A DNA stretch of 64,000 bases from Membranipora membranacea (Eukaryota > Bryozoa > Gymnolaemata > Cheilostomatida > Membraniporidae): positions 22,852,283 through 22,916,282 of the forward strand of contig OU612066.1 in assembly GCA_914767715.1 (NCBI GenBank), written 5' to 3'. The translations under genes were made by a program, and so were the position numbers. Shown here in pieces: positions 47,700 to 64,000 of the stretch. Under the pieces are notes generated by a model that had not been told where the DNA came from, ran no database searches, and saw only the letters and a list, made by a program, of their open reading frames with translations. Each line of letters begins with the position of its first letter. Position 1 is the first letter of the stretch.

Positions 47700-48790
47700 A
47701 GGCACGCTTAAGGACATCAACAATTTCATCCTGATTTCATATTACTTGTCCAAATTGTCTGAGGCTGATAACTTACCACTTCTGATCGCTACAATCTTCT
47801 ATGAATCAGATTGAATTACTATTATTCCCTGAATCTCCTATTCGTTCTTGTTGTTTTCACCCATACCAGGTCCACTCATAACGCCTATATACGTACTTAT
47901 CTCTTTAAAACATTTCACTATCTGCAATATAGGAATAAAAATTCAATCATTCCACATGTAAGTAACAAGTAACTTCTTTCCTCCCCAAAAACTTGCGTCA
48001 TTTTCCACCTAAAGCCACAGCCAGCCAGAAACCACTCTTGTTTGACCATTTCACATTAAGTGTTTAGAAAAAGTACAGCCTCAAATGGCGGATAGCTATG
48101 GATAGATTGATAAGATTAGGCAGACGTTAAGCCAAATTGCCATCTTAACACTTGATAAAGAAGTGAGCAACATAAGATGGCCAGGCTATCTCCTGAGAAA
48201 AAAGGCACTCAATAAGAGCTCGATGCTGGAAACTGAAGATGATTATAACAGTAGGATTACACATAGTATGAGATGAGAGTTAATATCTGACCGAAGCTCT
48301 GATTTCTATTGTATAGAGAAGCTCTATGGCATGCAGCCAACCAAAGGGTAGCCACCGGCTAGATCAGGTATAATCCAATTTAACTGCATTTCCAGTCCTG
48401 CCTCTCTGAGCTGGTTGTTCACATGTAGAATGGGAGCAACATGGAATGCGGGAAAATTGAATCAAACTTGAGCTAGCTACATGTAGGTAGTGGTCTAGTG
48501 AAGACGCCACAGCAAAAATTGAAATCAGAAGTGTGTTGATTTCTTGTAGGGAGGTTTATGAGGTCCTACCTACAAACTTACACTAAAACTTGCCCTGACT
48601 AAGTTACAGTCACACTACACATCAATACTAACTACCTAGCCAATGTGTCGGCTCCGACTGGTGGGGAGAAAAAGAGCTAATATTATGTCATATGGTACGG
48701 TATGGTATGGTATGGTCAGGAAAGTACTTTTGACCTTGGAATTGCCTCACAGTCACTTTTTTGTGATAAATGTGGGATATTGCATAAGAT
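47700..48790. other. Intergenic, no supported gene
   Basis: No exon, repeat or RNA gene stands out. A short TATGG(T) repeat is at 48,693-48,717. Confidence 0.5.
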
Positions 48791-48797
48791 GAAAGTT

Positions 48798-48874
48798 CAA
48801 CGGCCAATATGGTTTCAAACCCACAACTGTCAAATCTATAAGCAGGCGCTCTACCAATTGTTGAGCTGTCAGGA
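48798..48874 (-). mobile_element. tRNA-like head, probably SINE
   Basis: On the minus strand a box A (GCTCAACAATTGGTAGAGCG) and box B (GGTTTGAAACC) lie at tRNA spacing. The acceptor-stem halves do not pair and no CCA-side discriminator is evident, so this is more likely a SINE head or tRNA relic than a working tRNA. It differs in its downstream body from the SINE at 19,848. Confidence 0.55.
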
Positions 48875-48916
48875 GATGTGATCACAAGGTCCTTAAGCTG
48901 CGTTTACATGTGCGAC

Positions 48917-49207
48917 AAATCGGCTAAAAATAACAACTCCGATTGCTCCGGTCACCGATTTGACTGACCGTGCATAAACAGTTAATCTGTGTTTAAATCG
49001 GTGTTTAAATCTGTATTGTTCAAAATCGTTCACTTGTGACAATGTCACAAGTGAACGACAAATCTTCACGATTATGAATGGTTCAGCCAATAAACTAACT
49101 AGTTGTCCCACTAGCCAATCAGAGACAAGTTGAGTTGGAAGTTTGTGTTGAAATCGGTTATAGAGCAGATTCATAATCTGTGTCGGAGTTGTTATTATTA
49201 GCCGATT
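48917..49207. mobile_element. MITE with 25-bp terminal repeats and an inner palindrome
   Basis: Ends AATCGGCTAAAAATAACAAC and GTTGTTATTATTAGCCGATT are inverse with one mismatch. Inside, TCGTTCACTTGTGACA is followed after one base by its exact inverse (49,026-49,058). Confidence 0.8.
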
Positions 49208-49485
49208 AATTCATCAAAAGTTAAGCAAGCAACGCCAAGGTCGAATGTTCTTTCCTTAAAGTAGCATGAGACTTGGCATTGGCTCTTCTTCTCCCGACCC
49301 ACTAATCAGAGCCAACACATGGGCTACTAACTCTAACTACTAGCTCTAACTACCATTCTATCATTTCTCATTATTTAATTTATCATTTATTTAATAATTT
49401 ATAAGATTATTATATCATTACCATATCTTTTCTAGTAATCTTGTGTTTTTTGGGTGGCTGATACTGGACATTGGCAGAGTAAAGA

Positions 49486-49585
49486 CATGTAAGTCCCAGG
49501 GGCCCATGTAGGAGGCCTAGGACTAGCTAGATCTAATCTAAGTAAAGACATGGTCATGTAAGTCCCAGGGGCCCATCATCATCAT
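49486..49585 (+). repeat. Short direct duplication
   Basis: GTAAAGACATG and TAAGTCCCAGGGGCCCAT occur twice within about 75 bp, the second followed by a (CAT)n run. Confidence 0.75.
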
Positions 49586-49808
49586 CATCATGCCTACACT
49601 ATATTGTTGTTTTATCTGAGGATATGTCTCTCAATGCATGGGCTGTGTTTCCCAATCAATTCCGGCTAAAAAAATGGCTAGCTAGATCCTTGGTATAATT
49701 TACAATGCATGTACTATGAGCACTCACATGAACGTTCAACTCAATTCAGAACCTGATGTTTTCCAGCTTTGCATTTCCTCAGCCTTCAGCTTCCCTCCCG
49801 ATGACTAA

Positions 49809-50443
49809 TCAAAGCTGGCACACAATATTTAATGACATCATCATATTTTGTATGGCCCCCATTTCCGGTATCTGTAAAATAAGTTTTCTGATCATAACCT
49901 TTTGTTGATCAGTAGTGTTCTGGACAGCATCAAGGGATAAAAGTGTTAGAATAGTGTCCAGACACAAACACAGGTGAGTCGGGGTGTAATTGACATCCAG
50001 CTGCAATATTTTCTGTGCATGATATGGAATAATACTCGGAAGAGATTGATGAGGAATGCTGCAAAAAAATGAAGATGAACTTGATAATAAATTTATGATC
50101 ATGATGGTCACATAGAATATATATCCCAACTCATGGCTTTGCAAAACATAGTAATGAGCTGGCAAAGTGATGTCTGGTCAAGGAGGAATATTAGTCCTTG
50201 GTCAGGTAATAAGCCCCTCTTGAGAAGGGATTATGGCAAGAAGAAGGGTAGATAAAACAACAACAGTAACAAACATTGAATTATTTGTTGGTTAGTATCT
50301 CGAACTCCTTGGCTTGAGCTTACAGAGGTCCTGATTTTGCTGTCAAGTATGCCTTGTTGAGCGTTCATTGACAGACAGTGGCACACAACAGTTGGATTAA
50401 GCAATTCAGGTGCCCCAAAAGCTTTTTTCTCATGTGCACTCAT
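49809..50443 (-). other. Possible two-exon minus-strand gene, unassigned
   Basis: An ATG at 50,443 opens MSAHEKKAFGAPELLNPTVV and runs to a donor-like GTAAGC near 50,320. A second block after a TTTTTTTGCAG acceptor at about 50,059 reads LPSIIPYHAQKILQLDVNYT and is open to a stop at 49,809. The phases I tried do not join, so the model is incomplete or wrong. The start faces away from MFF about 0.5 kb upstream, so a shared promoter is possible. Confidence 0.35.
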
Positions 50444-50958
50444 AGTGGGAATGAGGAACGTTAAAGGCCTAGCCTATGTCAAAGTGAATAATTGTTAACC
50501 GTGACTTGACGGCCACAGAACTGCCTTGGCCAGTTATCTCTGGTCAACTCCCATAACAATGAAACCTAATTTAACCCTTCATAGGCAGTATATATGACAC
50601 TTAACTATATTGAAACATTCCAGAAGGGGACCGGTAGGCATTGTCGACAGGTTACAATTGAAAGAGGGTTAGTACAGATTGCAACATGTGCCAACCTTCC
50701 TACCACGCGCCCATTCACAAAGTGAAGGTTTAAAATTGAGGAGGTAGAGACTGGACTGTTAGACTGAGTGCTATCCATAATAAAATCTAAATTATTACAC
50801 ATAGGCCTATCCTTAGACGAAATTTATGCTCATGCTGGACATGTCTGTATAATTTACAATATCAAAGGGACATCTTTACCATCCTCCTTCATCTGTTGTT
50901 AGCAATATCAATAGTCCCGAGTGATTTTATATTTTCAGGGTAAGTTGTTGTACACAGA

Positions 50959-53125
50959 ATGGACAGCGAAGAGTCGGCTAGAGGGAGAAGCCCTGCCCGC
51001 CCAACGTCAGTAGTACCACAAATACCTGCTGAATATGACGATCTCTACATGCACAGAGGATCCTACGCTAATCAGCGAGATTTCTCCTCAGACATCAACA
51101 AGAAGATGAATGTATGTATACCTGCATAGGCCTACATATAACAGAATTTAATAAATATGTCTAGGCCAATGATACAACAACAATAAGGCCTAGACCTTTC
51201 TCACCTAGTCCGCATCCGGGAACACGGCGGACTAGGTGAGAAAGGTCCAGGCCTTAATGTTGTTGTATCGTTGGTTGACAACAGTAACATTCACAATCAT
51301 CTGACCACTGTAGACCTGGACTTTGAATTCAAGGAATACCTCACTAACAGATTGAGAATGTAACCATTGATAACACTTAACATACAGTGCTCAGCTCCTT
51401 GTAATTGTTGAGATTTCTATATGAAATAAACTCTTGGCGAAAGGCCAATGATTAACAATTACGGACAATAATGAAGTCATCCCTCATTTTACAGTTTTTC
51501 TCCGTAAATTAGTTATGCTTGCCCCTCCTCTTCTTAATCAATTTACGTACAATTGCTTTTGTATGGGTATTTTATCCATAAAAAGTGATGAATAAGGTAT
51601 AAGATATGGATGGAACCCTCGCAAGTCCTAACTACTGAGAAGGATTTATGTTGGAAATAGGGAGGGTTCCATGGCTGACACTTTATTTTATTTTTATTTT
51701 CTGTTTTAGATGCCTGACAGGTTATCTGTGGATGGTAAGAATTTACATGAGTTGGAAGTTGAGAACATGAGAGCTCAGTCTAATCCACACTCTATGTCAG
51801 CAGCGGGTATGGCTATACCTGATAAAATCACTCTCTCAGGTAAACTCAATATATGTATCAGCAAAATATAACCCTGCTACCCCAGAGAAGTAAATATTAT
51901 CTAGAGTGTAGTTTGGGGTGACTCAACGTTCGCTAGCACTAATCTCAGCTAGGTAGGATCAGAGTTTGAATGAAGTAATGAGTGTTAACAAGATATAAAG
52001 TTCACAATTTTGAATAAGTGGATCAAGGAGTTGTAGGTCCAAGGAGTTGTCTCTAACTCCCTGTTATAACGCACCTAAAGTTGATCAGCTATAACTGACA
52101 CCATCTTTCCTTGCAGGAGCCGGTCATCGTGATGTCTTAGAGGATCAGTATGGTTATTTTAATGGATCTGTGCCAGAAAATAAAGGCTATGTAAATATCA
52201 CAACTCCACCCAGAGTATTAACAGTAGATGAAAGGTTTCCGGTTATACAGGATGAACCAGAGACTGCTGACAATTCTATGGCAGAGCTAACTTCCCAATC
52301 ACTCAGGTATTTATGAGGATATGGTTATATGTAGACAATGTGTTAGCTCTGAGCTGATTGGCTGTTGGGTGGAAAGGTGAGCCAATGCCAGGTCACTGAA
52401 GTACCTATTATGGTGAAAGTGGAAGATATTTCCTTTCAGATTCAATATACCACATTAATAGGTAATTACAGAAAGATATCAGCCGACCTTAGCTTTGTCC
52501 CCCGGCGTGACAAAGCCAAGCCGACCTAGCTTTGGCCCTCTCCTTCCCACCAGCCACTCAGAGAGAAAACCGTGCATGCAACTCTTGTTTCTGATGGTGA
52601 CAATAATGTGATCTGGTGCCTTCTATGCGCTTCCTAGCCTGTCTTGACAAGCTTTCTTGGGGGGGGGGGGTCCACCACCTAAAAAGCTTGTCAAGACAGT
52701 CTATGTGCTTTGTTGATTACAGAGAGGGGGCAACTCCTGTGTTCCTTGCAATTTTATAAAGTGCGTCCCGGGCAGTTTCACACTATCATTATCATTGGAT
52801 CCATAACTCGTGTGGGATGCTTTAGATTTTGTCTTCAGTTGAAGGAAGTAGACTTATGCCGACACAACATGTATGATAGAAATGATATTATTGACATACA
52901 TTATTATTGTGATCATTTTATAGAGAAGCAGAATTATCTCCATACCGAAAGCTTTCTCATACAGCAATCGCCATCAATGGTGCTGGGGACAGTGTAATAG
53001 TGATGGAGCAGAGACTGTCACAACTAGAAAGTCAAGAACAATCCCGGCAGACTAAAGAAATGATATTATACCCTTCGCTCGCATTTTATTTCCTATATAA
53101 ACTTTATAGTTGGTTGCGTAGTTAG
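50959..53125 (+). CDS. MFF: Mitochondrial fission factor (MFF/Tango11 family)
   Basis: Four exons, 50,959-51,111, 51,710-51,839, 52,117-52,306 and 52,924-53,125, join in frame to 224 aa. MFF is a tail-anchored outer-membrane protein of mitochondria and peroxisomes that recruits the fission GTPase Drp1. The family's paired N-terminal repeats are visible as KKMNMPDRLSV and MAIPDKITLSG. The conserved TTPPRVLTVDER block follows, then a short predicted coiled coil (MEQRLSQLESQEQSRQTKEM) and a C-terminal anchor (ILYPSLAFYFLYKLYSWLRS) that ends the protein, as expected. It is near the family's usual size. An acceptor at about 50,939 suggests a separate 5' UTR exon. The first intron holds a 109-bp foldback; the third intron holds another foldback with a G10 loop. 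Confidence 0.9.
51166..51274. mobile_element. 109-bp near-perfect foldback in MFF intron 1
   Basis: Arms of about 47 bp begin CCAATGATACAACAACAATA and include ACCTTTCTCACCTAGTCCG. The right arm is the inverse with three or four changes, around a loop of about 15 bases. In RNA it would form a long hairpin. Confidence 0.85.
52634..52704. mobile_element. Tiny foldback with G10 loop in MFF intron 3
   Basis: AGCCTGTCTTGACAAGCTT and its inverse AAGCTTGTCAAGACAGTCT enclose a G run. The flanks ATGCGCTTC and ATGTGCTTT look like a diverged 9-bp target duplication, as in the exact one at 44,262. Confidence 0.8.
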
Positions 53126-56100
53126 CATATTGTATCGAACACGCGCACACTTTATATTGCTAACACAGCTGGTGTGGCCATGTAAGTTTTAATTAATATT
53201 AAAAGGTCAAAGTATGTCGTATTTATACAAAATATGCTAACTCATATGTAGGTATAGGGTAAATAGAACTGTTGTATTCTAATGACTAGTCATGGAGTTT
53301 AAACTTCCGATGTTTGATGATCAATATTCATACTGTTTTCTCTACTAAATTAACCATTATGTAATTCACTTTTTCACTTTATTTGTAATCGTTTATGTTC
53401 AAATTACGAAAACATGGAGATATTATATCCAAATCTAAATACATGCATTTACAGGAAAATTCTGAATTTTAAAGCTATTGTTAGGGTGAGATCGCTGCTT
53501 CGAATTTTGCATGAAGTGTGGGGCAGGAAGTGATGAAGTAATTTGTTTCCCTCATAATGTTGTGTCTGGGGGTACTGCATCAGCACAACAAAACATTAAT
53601 GGCACATGACAGATATGTCAGTATGTTACCCATGCTGCAGATCACAGAGTTTCTTTTTGTACCTCATAATCATCAGGAAAGCTGCATTTGCATATAATTT
53701 CACTTCTACTCGCAACCGAAGAATATGTTGATGAATGTTTACTCGATCAACCACCAAATAACAGTGTGCAGTAGCTCACCCTATTGTCTGATTGAGCAGA
53801 ATTAGGGTTGGCATATTATTATTATGTCAATTGACGAACCAAGTTAAGATTTGTGTGCCCCTATTGTGAACTAGGACAACTACCAATAAAATAATCAAAA
53901 CTACCAATATATTAGATACATATTCTTTCTTCAATTTTAGCCAGGTTTATTTGTTCCCATTATTGTTCACCATCAAGGAGATAGATTTGGAGATGTCCTA
54001 GTGTATAACTTACATTCTATGGGCATAGCAATTAAATGATAGGGAAAGTCTATAGACTGACCAGTTCAATATAAGCTTAAACATTATTTTAAAGTCTATG
54101 AAAACGGCCAATAATGATGAAAATTATTATCATACACTGTTTTATTATATTTATCATGTTTATTTATTAATAAAAATATCTGCTTCAGTAATGACCAAGC
54201 ATCACAGTAAAAATAAATTATCGCATCGACAGAATTCACAGAAAATACGCTCTTTAGTAACAAAAAACATTAATGGTATCAAGACGGAAAAGTGGCAGCA
54301 GCAAAATACTCAATGGTACTGCAAAAAGACAAAATAGGAGAGATAATATACATAGAGAGTTTTTTGGACGGTGATTTGAAAAAAAAAGAAAATTAAAAGC
54401 AACTAACACAAAAACAGGATTTAAAAAAAAGCACAGCACTCTTCAAAGTTATAAGCGACTTCAGGTGACTGTTATCAAGTCACCAGCAAGTCCACTTCTT
54501 GAGCAACTGGTTCAGGCCAGGTTTGCAGTTTCAGTTTCACGGATGACTAATACGTTATTGCTATCTTATCCCACGAGCTATTTACTTACAGTGTGCAGTA
54601 AATCGAAAAAGGTGATTGGCAAAATGCAAGTGGTAGAAGATAACTCCAACAATTGTGTCAAGACCCGATTATATCTACTGCGTAATACGCACAATTTAAT
54701 GTTATAATAATATGATAATATTAAATGTAAAATTAAAGCATAATTAAAATACTCTGTATGACTATAAATTCAATAGTATAAAATCTACCAAATTTTTGGT
54801 GAGAAAATAAATATGAGCGGATATAGCGCTTATTTAAAATATATGGTAGGTAATTTAAAAATATAGACCCTTATGAATGAAAGATCCGCATGTATTATAA
54901 TACCAAAAATACTATAGTTTGAGAAGACATGGAAGATTTCAATAATTACTATGGAGCTATGTAATGGCAAGACCTTTATCAACTCTTGTAGGCAAGCGGA
55001 TGAAATTTACAATTCAAAACTTGGCCTTATCAACTGATCAGTTTGAAAGACGGCAAGTATGTTATTTTAGCATCATGAAGCTCCATAATCTTGAAGACTA
55101 CACAGTTTCTTGTTTTCTTTCCCTATGGGTGCCTTTCTATCTATCTAATTGCCAAAGTGAAGAGGGGAGTTTACCAATCCAGGTGATGCAGGGAAGTTTG
55201 AAAAAAAGAAGTGGTTCTTCACGAGCCGCTAGCCGTTTATTGGAGGTAAGAAAGCGCCCCCACCATCAGGCGCACTGCTCATAATCTGTGATTTTTTCAC
55301 TGTATGATTACTACTGTCATTATTATCTGTATTGCCTGTCATGTCTGTAAAAAATACAAAGAGTATATATATATACTTTATTATTGCCGATCAAAGTCAA
55401 TGACTAATAAGACCATGCATAAATAAACAAATAAAAACAAAGTAGTCAGGTGTATTTATGGAAAATATTGTTGTCTATAAACGATTTTCTACATCTAAGA
55501 ACACGGTCATGAGTCGCATATAATGACGATGATTGCCAAGATTTTTTTCATTTTCTTCACTTAATGAAGCATGGATTAAAACGGACAGAGGGGGTCTGGG
55601 ATATGATTGATCTTTCACCTTGAGCGGACAGAGGCCGTGATTTCTGGTAACTTTGTATTGATTATTTATTTGACGGAATTGTAGTGCGACACGCCAATCA
55701 ATAGCTAATAGAACTGATTATGATTTGATTGTCATATCAATAGTATAGCTATATTAATGTATTAGTCTATCCATTACTGTCCAGTCTCAAGACAATAGTA
55801 AGGCGTAATGCTAAATGGGATCAGTTCTGAATAGCCGCTAAACTTTGACAAGCTTGGGATAGGTTATCAAATATACCAAAAAGGAGTTAAATTTGCCTTT
55901 CTTTGTAATTTATTTTATTTATGGCTAGCTAGCATAAACTCAACCTCACTACTTCTTATAAACTCTCTCCTTCAAGAGTTAAATTTAGTGCAAGCGAACT
56001 TTAAGTCACCCAAACTAACTTGACTAAATCCCTAGCTTATTTTACTCTGATGGTAATGTGGAAATGTGGAGAGACTATTTGTAAAATATCCTCATTTCCA

Positions 56101-56151
56101 GTATCCAGAAACCATTAGCAAATTAAGTAGATAAACCCTCAAACTGTGGCA
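53126..56151. other. Intergenic or 3'-side region; weak plus-strand frames
   Basis: Basic, lysine-rich plus-strand frames lie at 54,180-54,720 (HSTLQSYKRLQVTVIKSPAS ending at a donor-like CCAG|GTTTGC), and another at 54,964-55,284 ends in RSGSSRAASRLLE|GTAAG. They could be exons of a plus-strand gene but stops interrupt the joins I tried. No family recognised. Confidence 0.3.
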
Positions 56152-63463
<7,312 letters not shown>

Positions 63464-64000
63464 CTACAGAATAAAATATATATATATATATGGTATAATA
63501 ATATTAAGCAGAGTATACAGATGAGAGAAGTCATTTAGAGTCAAATCAAGTCTCAAGTCATTACTTGACTTGACTTAGTTCTTTGGGTCACTTGAATATA
63601 ACTCTGGAGCATTCGACTTGACTTCGCCTTGAATTTACTCTAAGAATGCATCTGCATGAGGGCTCTGCTTTATACAGCTTAGACCGCTTACAATTTGTGG
63701 AGCTGACTAATGTGATTTAACCACAGAATAATGAGGGAACATCCTCCCAATGTCCCAGTACTGAGACGCTATTTTTGTTTTGAAAATTCTGTCACAACTC
63801 TCAAGAAGACAATAATATTGGCAGTTTGGACACAGTTTTTGTCCCAGACTCGTATTGGGCTTTTTAACTCACACTTGATGATTCGGTGTTCGAGTACGTT
63901 TTAAGCTTTTGAAAAACTGTATTAGTATAGTATAAACTTTTTTGTTTGTATTATATCACCTGTCTAACTCAGCCAAGCTGAGCTCGACCAGACGTATAAA

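Noticed and set aside
48798..48874. Functional tRNA gene on the minus strand
   Set aside because: Box A and box B are good, but the acceptor stem does not pair; it fits a SINE head or relic better.

Overview
The window is animal nuclear DNA: AT-rich, with multi-exon genes on both strands, GT-AG introns mostly of 0.1-1.2 kb, and many foldback transposons. A DYRK-family kinase plus a metazoan-type mitochondrial fission factor (MFF) indicate an animal. The tandem immunoglobulin-like receptors, nucleotidyltransferase-TPR genes and MITE load would fit an early-branching invertebrate (sponge or cnidarian). That placement is inference; no sequence here settles it. Exon boundaries below come from hand splicing; for every gene called intact the exon phases match and the coding length is a multiple of three.

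Left third (1-33 kb): two tandem copies of one locus. Each holds an Ig-like type I membrane receptor (300-5,827, its 5' end off the window; 23,554-29,546, complete, 717 aa), followed by exons that resemble the C-terminal half of BUD22/SRFBP1 (7,136-8,903; 30,287-32,911). The Ig exons differ clearly between copies, while everything from the middle of the transmembrane exon onward is almost identical. Copy 1 alone carries a 160-unit perfect 11-bp minisatellite in its intron, a MITE and a 1.66-kb segment. Both BUD22-like copies are broken, each at a different codon. Between the copies lie a 3.9-kb long-inverted-repeat transposon encoding a THAP-only protein with a lost zinc ligand, a nested TTAA-type MITE with its empty site preserved in the opposite arm, a decayed TPR gene fragment, more MITEs, a tRNA-derived SINE and a small secreted cysteine-containing protein gene on the minus strand.

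Middle (33-43 kb): mostly repeats. There is a 2.57-kb long-TIR element with a perfect 8-bp target duplication, tiny 44-77 bp foldbacks, a 335-bp tandem array with an inverted tail, and a large minus-strand nucleotidyltransferase-TPR gene with two frameshifts and two in-frame stops.

Right third (43-64 kb): single-copy genes. These are an unrecognised 212-aa protein, an unrecognised multi-pass membrane protein (minus), MFF (plus) and a class II DYRK kinase (minus, 11 exons seen, 5' end beyond the window). Their introns carry several foldbacks, including a perfect spacerless 66-bp palindrome and a MITE ending two bases beyond a 5' splice-site hexamer.
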